A DNA stretch of 64,000 nt from an uncultured Blastocatellia bacterium (GCA_946480785.1 CAMLLD010000012.1:1-64000), one strand, 5' to 3'; counted from the stretch's first letter, positions 43,117 to 51,778 are shown. Numbers and translations are program-made. The notes: a model not told the origin generated them from the sequence alone.

Positions 43117-44643
43117 TCAACACCGCGTTGATTGATTTGGACAACTGAAGCGAAACGCCCTCCAGGCGTTTGGTACCTTCTGGTCAAGATCCGCCTTCTC
43201 TGTCTCGAGCTTTGTGATCTCATTCCTGATTCGCTCAACTCTTGCCGCTTGCTCCTGACATTTTTTCGCGACCGTCTGCGGTTGGCGAACGCCTCCAGGC
43301 CAGTTCTGACAGCGCCAGCGATTGAGCCAGTATTCCGCTCTTTGCAGGTCGTCTTTCTTGTTCGCGATTTCACGCGGTAAGGACCTCAAACGCGACGCCA
43401 TGAAGCAGTATTCGGCTTCCAGTCTTTGACACACTTGCGGATCTTGAAATCCGAGCCGACCACTTTCCGCTTCCTGCGAACCGCTCGTGGTGGCGAGGGG
43501 CACGAGGTCGAGATGAAAATGCAGAATCAGCGGAGCTGGACCATGCCAGTTCAAGTTCGTTCCGTACTTTGTTCCGCCACGCTGCACGGTGAACGGCGAG
43601 CCGATGAAGAACACGTGCCGAACGCCAGTGGCTCGGTTGATGGCATCGGCTACTGAGAAATCGTTATAGAGCACGCGCCATTCAACGTTCACCGCCCTTG
43701 CAGTCTCGTGTATCTGACGCAGGAAAGCCTCTGCGGTGGCGCGCGGGTAGAAACCGCGATCATCGTTCGAACTATCGAGGTAGAAATCGATTGAGTAGCC
43801 GCGTCGCAAGAAAACGCCGAGGCCGTGGCGGGGATACGTGTTTGCAGTGAAGCCGCGATAACGTTTCTTCAGTTCCTGCACAAACGTGACGACGATTGGC
43901 GCAACCGGTTCTTCTTCGCTGCCGGGTATGAGGGGCGACACGACGAGGCCAACCTGAGAGGTTGGCGGCTGGAAATTTTTCAACGACCGGAGGTTGGGAG
44001 CGCCCAGCGTTTGGAAGTCCAGTTGTTCACGTCGCGAGATCAGCCAGGCACGGCTGCATTGAGCGAGTTGATTGTCATAAAAAGCTTGTTGCTTGGCAGG
44101 GTCGACTAAAACACTCATCTTTGCCTGCCAGTTTTTTCCGTAACGCGCGCGTGCGCCCTCCATCGTCAGCCTGTAGTCCTCCGCCAACCAGGCTTCGTAG
44201 TCGGACGTCACTCGCGCCTGGACCTGCGCGGGATCTGGACGTGCTACTGCGGCGCGTGCAGCGGCGACGTTGGAGCGCGCGCGCCGTGCGGCCCGCTCCG
44301 CTGCTTGCAGCGCGGCGCGGTACAGGCGTTCCACTTCAGCTTTGACAACACGTGAGCCGCGTAGTTGGGCCAACTGCTGAGCGTCCGCCTGAAGCTGCGC
44401 GTTATCGCCGAAAGGTCTTGGGTCAAGTGGCGGTAACGGCGGGAGCGGTGGCTTGCCTGACTTCGCCGACTTCCTCGAGTTCGCTTCCGCCTGCGGCTGT
44501 CCGAACCAAAGCCGGTCCAGCGGTGTCTGGCTATAACCCAGTGGCGAGTAGCCGGCTTGCTCAGCGTACCCGAGGCCGGTGCCCCAGATGCCGCCTGCTT
44601 CCGCTTCCAGTTCGAATAGTCCAGAGTCGTAAGCTCTTGCCAT
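43117..44643 (-). CDS. Unrecognised cluster protein with FELE motif and coiled coil
   Basis: A 508-residue protein. The N-terminus MARAYDSGLFELEAEAGG carries the shared acidic-aromatic motif, followed by a Pro-rich stretch (KPPLPPLPPLDP) and a long Ala/Arg-rich helix (VERLYRAALQAAERAARRARSNVAAARAAVA). The middle (about 275-390) has RRGYSIDFYLD, VEWRVLYNDFSVADAI and APLILHFHLDLVPL, reminiscent of the H-x-H end of LAS peptidases but lacking the usual first His. The C-terminal 100 residues form a coiled coil with several Cys. GAGG precedes the ATG. I do not recognise the whole protein. Confidence 0.65.
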   Translation of the reverse strand: MARAYDSGLFELEAEAGGIWGTGLGYAEQAGYSPLGYSQTPLDRLWFGQPQAEANSRKSAKSGKPPLPPLPPLDPRPFGDNAQLQADAQQLAQLRGSRVVKAEVERLYRAALQAAERAARRARSNVAAARAAVARPDPAQVQARVTSDYEAWLAEDYRLTMEGARARYGKNWQAKMSVLVDPAKQQAFYDNQLAQCSRAWLISRREQLDFQTLGAPNLRSLKNFQPPTSQVGLVVSPLIPGSEEEPVAPIVVTFVQELKKRYRGFTANTYPRHGLGVFLRRGYSIDFYLDSSNDDRGFYPRATAEAFLRQIHETARAVNVEWRVLYNDFSVADAINRATGVRHVFFIGSPFTVQRGGTKYGTNLNWHGPAPLILHFHLDLVPLATTSGSQEAESGRLGFQDPQVCQRLEAEYCFMASRLRSLPREIANKKDDLQRAEYWLNRWRCQNWPGGVRQPQTVAKKCQEQAARVERIRNEITKLETEKADLDQKVPNAWRAFRFSCPNQSTRC

Positions 44644-44695
44644 AAGCCCTACCTCGAAGTTCGCAACTGCGCTCTGTTCCCGCTATCGTCCGCAC

Positions 44696-45820
44696 TCAAC
44701 TGTTGACAGCTTCGCTGATTGGAAACGCAGCGACGCGTGCGCCATTCGGAATTCGCGTGGCCGCGCCGAGTGTCTGCGCACTGGTCAGCCACTCTTCAGC
44801 CGGCTCGGCGATGCTCTGCAAGTTACTCTCGAACGGGGCGCGCGTCGTGTTGAGGATGAAGCGTTGGGCCAACCAGCGAATGACGTCGCGGCCGGCAATC
44901 GCCATCCGGTTGCGCGCGCTGACGTTGACCTGTTCGCCGAAGTAACGGCGCAATACATCCTCGATGACGTCCCACGCGTTGTCGGCGCCGAAGAGCGATC
45001 TGATGTCGTCGGCTTCGAGAATTTTGAAAGCCTCCTCGAGCAGTTGCAGCGTCTCGAGCCGCAGCACGTTCAAATGGCCGTAGGAAAAGTTCTTGAGGTT
45101 GTAGCGCAAGTCCAGCCCGGCGCGGCGCACGATGGCGATGCTGCCGAAGCTCGGATCATTCGCGCGTTCGCGCACGACTTCGGAAATGCGCTTGTCGCGG
45201 AAGAAGCGAGCGACCTGCGCGATGAACTGTGAGAAGAGACTGTGAAACTGCCGATTGGGCATCGCACCCGACGCGGGCGGAACGTTGGTGTACCCGAAGG
45301 CACGCAGGTAAGCCTGCATTCGATCGAGCTGCGTGTAGCGCAACACCTGGCGTCGATCGTAACGATAGAGCCGGCCCGCGCCGTCGCCGAAAGAGAGTCG
45401 CACCACGCCGGCCTTGAACAGTTCCTGCAACTTGAGCGTCACACGGAAGACGCCGAGCATTTCGTGCTGATAGATGTAGTACAAGTCGGCCACTGCGCGA
45501 ATGCGCTCCGGCGTGATCACTTCATCGTAAGGTTTGACGGATGGCGCAACGCGCACCTCGCCGAGTCCGCTCGATGCGTCCGCGCCGAGTCCTACCAGCT
45601 CGGCCAGGCCGCCATCCGGCGGCGCGGCTTTTTCAGCTTCGCTCTCATCTACGGCGGTCAAGAGGTCGTCGACACGCGCGTTCAACAGTTCCGCCATTTG
45701 CGGATTCTGAATCAGGACTGAGGCGCTCCGGGCCGCGAGCGTTTCGCGCAATGTGCCCAGCCGATCCAACAGCGCTTGATAAGCGTCGTCCGACATGTAT
45801 TTGGTGTTGTTGTTAGCCAT
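44696..45820 (-). CDS. Unrecognised cluster protein, mostly helical
   Basis: A 374-residue protein starting MANNNTKYMSDDAYQALLDRLGTLRETLAARSASVLIQNPQMAELLNARVDDLLTAVDESE, with GAGGAGG upstream. It is predicted helical throughout, with a charged mid region (DEVITPERIRAVADLYYIYQHEMLGVFRVTLKLQELFKAGVVRLSFGDGAGRLYRYDRR) and a tail in which Arg and Asn are frequent. No signal peptide, membrane segment or catalytic motif is seen. Its place in the middle of the cluster and a strong ribosome binding site suggest a structural or assembly role; no family is recognised. Confidence 0.65.
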   Translation of the reverse strand: MANNNTKYMSDDAYQALLDRLGTLRETLAARSASVLIQNPQMAELLNARVDDLLTAVDESEAEKAAPPDGGLAELVGLGADASSGLGEVRVAPSVKPYDEVITPERIRAVADLYYIYQHEMLGVFRVTLKLQELFKAGVVRLSFGDGAGRLYRYDRRQVLRYTQLDRMQAYLRAFGYTNVPPASGAMPNRQFHSLFSQFIAQVARFFRDKRISEVVRERANDPSFGSIAIVRRAGLDLRYNLKNFSYGHLNVLRLETLQLLEEAFKILEADDIRSLFGADNAWDVIEDVLRRYFGEQVNVSARNRMAIAGRDVIRWLAQRFILNTTRAPFESNLQSIAEPAEEWLTSAQTLGAATRIPNGARVAAFPISEAVNS

Positions 45821-45878
45821 GCTGAACCTCCTCAATGATTACCGTGTTGATGTACTCAGTCCTGTCGTCATGGATTTG

Positions 45879-47549
45879 TTACGTGCCAGACAGTTCGTCG
45901 TAGTAAGTAAACTGCAAGTTCGTGGGGTGCTGGCCGCTCTCGTCAGTTACGAACAGCTCAACCGTCGAGCCAGCCTCGCCACCGGGTGTCTCGAAGTAAA
46001 TGAAATCGCCCCCCGGGTCTTTTTTAAGATTAGTGGTGCCTCCAGGCTCAAAACCGGTTCCAAAAATTACGGCTGTAATCTTCGAAAGATTTGAGCCGAG
46101 GATTGCGACTGTCTGCCCGGCCCGCCCACTGTCAGGTACGAGCAATACGAAGGTGGGAGTAGTCGACGGGGCAGTCTCGTCGTACTTAAAGCCCGCAGTC
46201 ACTGTGTCACTGCCGTCGTCACCTTCTACCCTTACATTCACGACTCCGCTGCCCGCAGGCGCCGTTACGGTTACAGAGGCATCCGTCGCGACAACATTTG
46301 TTCCCTTAACGCGATCGAAAACTACCGTTTTAACGCGCGCGAGGTTCGAACCAGTGATCGTTACTGTTTGACCAGGAATTCCGTTTGCCGGGCTGATGCT
46401 TTGCACGACCGGCAGGTTGGCGATTTCCACAGTCAGATCCTTCACCACGTTTAGCTCACGCCGCAGTTCATTAATGACAGTGCTGACGCGAGTGACACCG
46501 ACATCTATCAACTCTTTCAGCCGCGCGTTCTGATCGCGTGTTAGCTGATCGAGCTTGTCACTCTGTTTTTGCGCGGCGAGCCTGATGGCAACGAATTCAT
46601 TGCGTTTAGCTCCTCTGCCGATCAGACTGGTGGGCCAACTAGTCGACGCCGATTGCTCGATCCAGTTGAACAACTGTTCGAAGGTCGTCGTGTCGCTATC
46701 GCTTTCAATTCCGGTGACGCGTCTTTCCGCCGCCCCGAAGCGAACGGAATTCATCACCGTGTACGCTTGCTGCACTGTATTTGGAATCGCCTCGACAGCG
46801 CGCACCAACCGCGACAAGCGAGTGCCCGGCGAATCATTGGCCGTTGCGAGTCGATCGCGGACAGTATTTAACGTATCGAACCCGATGTAGGTTGTTTCGA
46901 GTGATTGAAAGTTGGCGCGAATCTGTTCGGCAGTTGCGAAGTCCAACTCTTTCAGTAAATCCGGATTAGTCTCGTCCAGCCCCAGTTTTGCCCTCAACTC
47001 GCGAAGGTTTGCATCGAGAGTGTCGAGCAGCACATCGATCTGATCCAGTCCCGCACCGCCTGGACGGCCCGATTCGGTGATGATGTCGGAGACGTTACTG
47101 CGAATATTGTCTTTGAGGTCATCGATCTCGTCCTCATCCGGACCGAGTACAACGGGGACGACCATATCCAGCAAACGATTGGCAGCCTCTTCCCTGTCTT
47201 TCAGCTCTTGAAAGATCGTCGCCTGCTCGCCGGCGACTTGCCCGCCATCGGAGCCATCAAGCGGAACAGATCCTCTCTGCCGCCATTGATAGTCGCCCAT
47301 ACCGTTGCCCGGTTGCTTTGCAAAAGCTCCCGTCAACAGGGCCACGATGCGCTGCGGATCCTTGTTTGGAGTCGCGCCGAGGATCTGGCCGATGTTGGCA
47401 TCGACGAATTGGTCCAACGGCAGTCCGCCAACAGCACTGGGCGCGGCGGACAATTCAGCCGAAGACTCCGCCGAAGTTGGGATCAGGTCGGCAATTTCAT
47501 TGACAGCCTGGATCAACCGGTCAATTTGATCGTCAGTTGGGTTTGCCAT
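45879..47549 (-). CDS. Cluster protein with two C-terminal IPT/TIG domains
   Basis: A 556-residue protein. The N-terminal 390 residues are hydrophilic and helical (coiled-coil-like segments such as LDQIDVLLDTLDANLRELRAKLGL and LDQLTRDQNARLKELIDVG), with no signal peptide. Two immunoglobulin-like IPT/TIG domains follow: PVVQSISPANGIPGQTVTITGSNLARVKTVVFD (about 398-480) and TFVLLVPDSGRAGQTVAILGSNLSKITAVIFGTGFEPGG (about 485-556). TIG repeats often sit in surface or envelope proteins. GAGG lies before the ATG. It could be a fibre or adaptor component; function is not known. Confidence 0.75.
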   Translation of the reverse strand: MANPTDDQIDRLIQAVNEIADLIPTSAESSAELSAAPSAVGGLPLDQFVDANIGQILGATPNKDPQRIVALLTGAFAKQPGNGMGDYQWRQRGSVPLDGSDGGQVAGEQATIFQELKDREEAANRLLDMVVPVVLGPDEDEIDDLKDNIRSNVSDIITESGRPGGAGLDQIDVLLDTLDANLRELRAKLGLDETNPDLLKELDFATAEQIRANFQSLETTYIGFDTLNTVRDRLATANDSPGTRLSRLVRAVEAIPNTVQQAYTVMNSVRFGAAERRVTGIESDSDTTTFEQLFNWIEQSASTSWPTSLIGRGAKRNEFVAIRLAAQKQSDKLDQLTRDQNARLKELIDVGVTRVSTVINELRRELNVVKDLTVEIANLPVVQSISPANGIPGQTVTITGSNLARVKTVVFDRVKGTNVVATDASVTVTAPAGSGVVNVRVEGDDGSDTVTAGFKYDETAPSTTPTFVLLVPDSGRAGQTVAILGSNLSKITAVIFGTGFEPGGTTNLKKDPGGDFIYFETPGGEAGSTVELFVTDESGQHPTNLQFTYYDELSGT

Positions 47550-47589
47550 GTTAGTAACTCCTCAATTTAGTTATGCTCAAACCAGAGAC

Positions 47590-48141
47590 TCACATCAGCT
47601 TGAATCGATTTCCGGTGCTGATTGCCTGGACCGATACTGATGGCGCGCCGGCGTGCTCGGTTATCTCCTGCCACAGCTCAAAAAGCGCTTGATTGACTTC
47701 TCCGATCGGATCGCGACAACGCCTGAGCGCATCCTTCACACCCAACACCCACTGTTCCCACTTGCTCTGTTCGCGCGCGAGACTTTCAAGATCGTCCCAC
47801 GCTTCAAACGAAACCATCTTGGAAAAGAAGGTTTGGGTTAATTGATTGACTCCATCCTGGCAAACAATCAGTACGCGGCGAGCACGAGCGAGATCGATTT
47901 GCTCCAACACTGCCTGCTGACCTTCTTCAGCGGCGGCAATAGCTTCTTCGGTCAACGACGTCAGTCCGATCGCCGCCTCGTAATATCTGCCCACGAGGGC
48001 ATGGTCCTCCTCGCCGGCTGTTTGTTCTGTCAGGGCCAGGGGCTTTCCCTCCGTGACGGCCCATTGCAGCAGTTCCTCGGTGGTAAGCCGCAGGCATTCG
48101 AGCTTTTCCGCGAGATTCTCAAACGACTTCTTCAGCGTCAT
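47590..48141 (-). CDS. Small helical cluster protein
   Basis: A 183-residue soluble protein: MTLKKSFENLAEKLECLRLTTEELLQWAVTEGKPLALTEQ, then ALVGRYYEAAIGLTSLTEEAIAAAEEGQQAVLEQIDLARARRVLIVCQDGVNQLTQTFFSKM. It is strongly helical and acidic, with GGAGG before the ATG and three bases after the upstream stop. It looks like a four-helix-bundle chaperone or adaptor in size and charge, but no family is recognised. Confidence 0.62.
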   Translation of the reverse strand: MTLKKSFENLAEKLECLRLTTEELLQWAVTEGKPLALTEQTAGEEDHALVGRYYEAAIGLTSLTEEAIAAAEEGQQAVLEQIDLARARRVLIVCQDGVNQLTQTFFSKMVSFEAWDDLESLAREQSKWEQWVLGVKDALRRCRDPIGEVNQALFELWQEITEHAGAPSVSVQAISTGNRFKLM

Positions 48142-48144
48142 TCT

Positions 48145-49482
48145 CTACCTCCGAATCAGCGCGCGGTAGAAGTTATTCGTAACGACTTCCGGTCTCGCCA
48201 AACCATGGTCCAACGCCCAACGTGCAGCGCCGATGAGAAACATCGCAGGAATGATTCCGGGATCGCGACTAGCCGCCAAACGCCGTCCGGCCTGCTCGAC
48301 CATTCCCTGGTCCTTCGCTTCAAACATCACTGCCTGGGCCAGCGTCTTGTTACCGAGTTGCTCGTAAGGACTAAAGGCCATCGTGTCCACGACGAGACGG
48401 CTCGCGAGCGGAAACGTCTTGAGCATCTCCGCGGGAATCGTTCCGGCGTTGGGGTTTGGATACAGCCGCGTCCACATGCGACGAAAAGTCTCAGCCTCTT
48501 TTATGAACCCCATTCGTCGCAGCAGCTCGAGGTTGATAAAGACCCGCAGATACGACGTGGGATGAACGCCCGCCGGATCGAAGTTCAAAGTGGTCGCCGC
48601 CGATTTACCAACGACGTCCATTAGTGAAAGAACGATCGATGGTCCACCACACAAGAGCGCACACAAGTCGGCCCACGTTTCTTTGTGCCATCGTGCCCAG
48701 GTGCGAACGATGCCGGGACTGAGCTTCGCATCCAGCAGCCGGCGCGCAACGCGCAAAGGCATCACTTGCCAGAGTCCGAGATCCGATTGCAGGTTGTGTG
48801 CAGCTTCATGCAGGACTGCTCCGAGCGTCCAGGGATTCACCATCCGATGATGCGGCAGTTGAATCAGCGGGAACGGATTAGCACGCCGTCCCAGCTTCGC
48901 GATCCGCACGCCACGCCGAAAAGTTGCCGGCGAGAATCCGGTCTCCATGTAACAGAACGGAGCGGGTGATGGGATCGGTTTGGTTCTGCCGAGTCCCGTG
49001 TAAATAAACTGATAGCAATCGAGTGCGATCCGATCGCACGCAAGCAGGGCTGGACCAAACCGCGACTGTCGCTGGCCGAACAGCTCGAAGTAGAACTTCC
49101 AGATTTCTTCAAGCTGGCGCACCCAGTTATGCGCTCGTTCTTTGCTGTTGGTAAGTAAGCGTAAGTTTTCGGTGCTTGGCGTTTCACGAGCGAGCGTCGC
49201 GGCCGCGCTTACTTGCCGCGACACTCCGAGTAGGTTTCGCCGTAAGTTGTTGATTAGATCATTAACCACTTCGATGTGCGCGTCGGATGGGCTGCTGGGA
49301 TCCTTGCCGAATTCATCTTTCCCGAACGGACGCAGTGCCGCTGCGTGGCGCATCGCGTTAATTGATTGCGAGTGCAGCCACGTCTCCAGCGAATCGGCAC
49401 TGGCCGCGCCGGCCGCGACTTGATGACCGTTGGTCGTCGTCTGCGGTCGCGACTGGGCTGGAATTTCGAGGATCGCCGACAT
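48145..49482 (-). CDS. Putative gluzincin-like metalloprotease of the cluster
   Basis: A 445-residue soluble protein. The zinc motif is H225-E-A-A-H229 in WTLGAVLHEAAHNLQSDLGLW, and 37 residues later comes WARWHKETWADLCALLCGG, whose glutamate (near 268) with the following Ala-Asp fits the third ligand of gluzincin-type proteases. N-terminal and C-terminal parts are unrecognised; the C-terminus (MVEQAGRRLAASRDPGIIPAMFLIGAARWALDHGLARPEVVTNNFYRALIRR) is helical. GAGGA lies before the ATG. No signal peptide is seen. A peptidase that processes or matures other cluster products is a reasonable inference. Confidence 0.68.
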   Translation of the reverse strand: MSAILEIPAQSRPQTTTNGHQVAAGAASADSLETWLHSQSINAMRHAAALRPFGKDEFGKDPSSPSDAHIEVVNDLINNLRRNLLGVSRQVSAAATLARETPSTENLRLLTNSKERAHNWVRQLEEIWKFYFELFGQRQSRFGPALLACDRIALDCYQFIYTGLGRTKPIPSPAPFCYMETGFSPATFRRGVRIAKLGRRANPFPLIQLPHHRMVNPWTLGAVLHEAAHNLQSDLGLWQVMPLRVARRLLDAKLSPGIVRTWARWHKETWADLCALLCGGPSIVLSLMDVVGKSAATTLNFDPAGVHPTSYLRVFINLELLRRMGFIKEAETFRRMWTRLYPNPNAGTIPAEMLKTFPLASRLVVDTMAFSPYEQLGNKTLAQAVMFEAKDQGMVEQAGRRLAASRDPGIIPAMFLIGAARWALDHGLARPEVVTNNFYRALIRR

Positions 49483-49580
49483 TTCATTTCCTCAGGAACG
49501 GACTCGTCCTTTGCACACGAGTAGTTCTGGTTTGCGCTAAGCGAGAGCGGAAGAATTGTTATCGACTGCGCCCGGGTGTC

Positions 49581-50660
49581 TCAGTAGGGCCTGCGCATGC
49601 GATTGCGACGCATCAGACGACCGGATCTCACCATGATGTGTATGCAGACTGTGGGACTGCTCATGATCCGGTAAGTTTGATTTGCCATAGTGCGCACTGC
49701 GAGTTTTGGCGAGACCGGGGTGCCGGCCGCCGCCGCTTTGCTGAGAGCCATGTTCGTGCGGCGCAGGATCGTGGGCACAGTGCGGATCAGTGGACGCGTG
49801 GCCGGGCTGCGTCGCAGTGCTCCAACCAAACGACCTGTTGCACGGGCCAGTGCCGGAGCGGCAGTTCTCATCGCCGGCGATGTCGTAGTGCGAATGGCAA
49901 TGGGAATCATCGATCCCGCCAACGCTTCAGCCTCGGCTTCGTTGGACGAATAGGCAGCCTCGTGAGCGATCTGCTCCATGAGGTACGCCTCCTGATGGGC
50001 CGCTTCTGAATGCGGTAAACCGGATTCGTATTCCGGGTGCATCTCTGCTTCGAATTCGCCTTCCGGATTGTAGGCCTCGAGTTCAGGGTTGTAGCCTTCC
50101 AGCTCCGGGTTGTAGTGCTGCAGCTCGGGGTTGAAGTGCTGCATTTCCTGATTGTAATGCTGCATCTCGGGGTTGTAGTGCATCTCCGGATTGTAGGCTT
50201 CCAGTTCCGGGTTGTAGCCCTCGAGTTCGGGATTGAAGCCTTCCATCTCCGGATTGTAAGCTTCGAATTCCGGGTTATAGCCTTCGAATTCCGGATTGTA
50301 GGCTTCGTACTCCGAATGGATGCCCTCGTGATTCCCGCCTTGGAACTGCGGCAGCGGCAGGCTGGCTTCGTGCAATACGGACTCCAGCTCGTGTTGCTGT
50401 TCCTGGGTCAGGACAGTGGCTAGTTTGCCGGCCAATGGCCCAGCGACGACACCGACACCGGGAATCGCTCCGGCCACAATCTTCGCAGCCATCGGCGCGA
50501 GCCGTTTCAGTAGCGGCGCGGCCCTCTTGATCAGCCCGCCGGCAACACTGCGTAAGCGCCGGAAAGCCTTGCCGAAAAATGGGTCGGCTTCAAATTCAAG
50601 TTCAAACTCATGCAGAGGACTCGCTTCGTGAGCCATCTCGTATTGAAACTGCGCAGCCAT
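49581..50660 (-). CDS. YNPE-repeat protein with amphipathic N- and basic C-terminal regions
   Basis: A 359-residue protein, first gene of the cluster, with GGAGG upstream. Order: acidic-aromatic leader (HEFELEFEA, 17-25); a hydrophobic, Lys/Arg-bearing segment (about 35-80, AAPLLKRLAPMAAKIVAGAIPGVGVVAGPLAGKLATVL) that could enter membranes; twelve YNPE repeats (about 119-201); an acidic segment with SNEAEAEALAG; and a very basic C-terminus (LVGALRRSPATRPLIRTVPTILRR, ending RRNRMRRPY). I recall unnamed soil-bacterial proteins with a Glu/Phe/Tyr-rich N-part and similar basic tail, but cannot name a family. It may be a pore-forming, scaffold or surface protein. Confidence 0.72.
   Translation of the reverse strand: MAAQFQYEMAHEASPLHEFELEFEADPFFGKAFRRLRSVAGGLIKRAAPLLKRLAPMAAKIVAGAIPGVGVVAGPLAGKLATVLTQEQQHELESVLHEASLPLPQFQGGNHEGIHSEYEAYNPEFEGYNPEFEAYNPEMEGFNPELEGYNPELEAYNPEMHYNPEMQHYNQEMQHFNPELQHYNPELEGYNPELEAYNPEGEFEAEMHPEYESGLPHSEAAHQEAYLMEQIAHEAAYSSNEAEAEALAGSMIPIAIRTTTSPAMRTAAPALARATGRLVGALRRSPATRPLIRTVPTILRRTNMALSKAAAAGTPVSPKLAVRTMANQTYRIMSSPTVCIHIMVRSGRLMRRNRMRRPY
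50058..50306 (-). repeat. Tandem 21-base repeat encoding (E/Q)(A/G/H)YNPE(F/L/M)
   Basis: Twelve units lie in a row within the YNPE-protein gene: eleven of seven codons and one of six. The consensus residues are Glu/Gln, Ala/Gly/His, Tyr or Phe, Asn, Pro (once Gln), Glu, then Phe/Leu/Met. DNA copies are related but not identical, so this is an old or selected repeat rather than a fresh expansion. It is coding, not CRISPR-like. Confidence 0.92.
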
Positions 50661-50935
50661 AACGTTACCTCCATATCGGTGAAAGTTGATCTCGGCCCGG
50701 GAAGCAATATGAGGCGAACGGCAGTTAGTTGAATAGTCGTGTTTTCGAAGGAGACACGTCTTTGCTACTGCGGATGAGTGTCGCTTAATCGAGGGACTGG
50801 AGGGATGAAACTAACGTGTGGTAGATTGCGTTCACCATGCAAACAACTGCTTCCGAAATAAAAGTCCAACCCGTGACATACAGGATGTAACTGACTGAAC
50901 CAACACACTGACCTCAGGAAATCCGGAGGTAAACA
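50661..50935. promoter_or_regulatory. Divergent promoter region of the YNPE cluster and LuxR gene
   Basis: The 275 bases between the start codons of the two divergent genes hold no convincing open frame. GGAGG elements sit next to each start. Base content is lower in G+C than the flanking genes, as expected for promoters. No clear palindrome was identified. It is the likely control point for the whole eight-gene cluster. Confidence 0.45.
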
Positions 50936-51412
50936 ATGGCAGCCGGATTGCGCAACCTCACCGGACACACACGTGTCAGCGCAAATGAAAAACTAGAGAA
51001 AGACCAAGCCGCTTCTTCGAATCCGAGGGAAGATACGAGTGTGGGTGATTTGATGCGCGAGCTCATAACGAAGCTCAACGACGCACAACAATCTCCGAGT
51101 GTGAATGAAGGTAACGAGACAGTGCTCGAGATTGATATTGGTCGTTTGCACTACACGCTCGTCAGTTCACCTTCGAAAAGCCAGTACCACCTCAGCCCAC
51201 GCGAACAGGAGATCGTACGGCTCGTAGCCGAAGGTTTGCCGAACAAATGCATCAGCGCTGTATTGGAGATCAGCTCGTGGACCGTCGCCACGCATCTTCG
51301 CCGTGTTTTCGCAAAGTTAGGTGTGAACTCACGGGCCGCGATGGTGGCGAAATTGTTCGAGGGTAATTTGATGAAGGAGTTGTCAGTGCGGAAAGCAGGC
51401 GGGACGAGTTAA
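50936..51412 (+). CDS. LuxR-family transcription regulator
   Basis: A 158-residue DNA-binding protein, GGAGG seven bases before the ATG. The C-terminal helix-turn-helix is typical LuxR/GerE: LSPREQEIVRLVAEGLPNKCISAVLEISSWTVATHLRRVFAKLGVNSRAAMVAKL. The N-terminal 90 residues (VGDLMRELITKLNDAQQ, TVLEIDIGRLHYTLV) are not a receiver or autoinducer domain and are short, so the input is unclear. It is divergent from the YNPE cluster and the only regulator near it, making it the prime candidate to control that cluster. Confidence 0.9.
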   Translation: MAAGLRNLTGHTRVSANEKLEKDQAASSNPREDTSVGDLMRELITKLNDAQQSPSVNEGNETVLEIDIGRLHYTLVSSPSKSQYHLSPREQEIVRLVAEGLPNKCISAVLEISSWTVATHLRRVFAKLGVNSRAAMVAKLFEGNLMKELSVRKAGGTS

Positions 51413-51478
51413 GCTGGCGGTAAGCTGTTCGGCTCATCACGTTGATAACGACCGCTCTCCCCTGAAAGCGAGGATAGA

Positions 51479-51739
51479 ATGAAACCGAAGTATGGTTGGT
51501 TTGTGGCTCTGATTCTAATGCTCTGCTGTCTGGGGTTCACTATCAGAGCGCAAAAGGAAACGTCTGCCAGAAGCAAGTGGGAATACAAGTCCGTCTTTTC
51601 GACTAGCGCAGACCCGGCCTACGTGCTCAACGATCTCGGCGAGCAGGGTTGGGAATTAGTAGCGATAGACGTGAACAGCGTTGACAAGCACAACGCCGCA
51701 ATTGGCGGCACGACTTATTACCTGAAGCGCGCTCGGTAA
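51479..51739 (+). CDS. Small secreted DUF4177-like protein
   Basis: An 86-residue protein with signal peptide MKPKYGWFVALILMLCCLGFTIRA. The mature part, KWEYKSVFSTSADPAYVLNDLGEQGWELVAID plus a terminal TTYYLKR, matches the W-E-Y-K ... L-N-x-L-G-x-x-G-W-E-L-V pattern of DUF4177. GAGG sits a few bases before the ATG. It follows the LuxR gene by 66 bases; function unknown. Confidence 0.78.
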   Translation: MKPKYGWFVALILMLCCLGFTIRAQKETSARSKWEYKSVFSTSADPAYVLNDLGEQGWELVAIDVNSVDKHNAAIGGTTYYLKRAR

Positions 51740-51778
51740 GATCTGTATTCGAAGCCGCAGTAAGTTTTTGATTCTTTG

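Noticed and set aside
50058..50306. CRISPR-like regular repeat
   Set aside because: Units are 21 bases without spacers, in frame, and encode a conserved heptapeptide.
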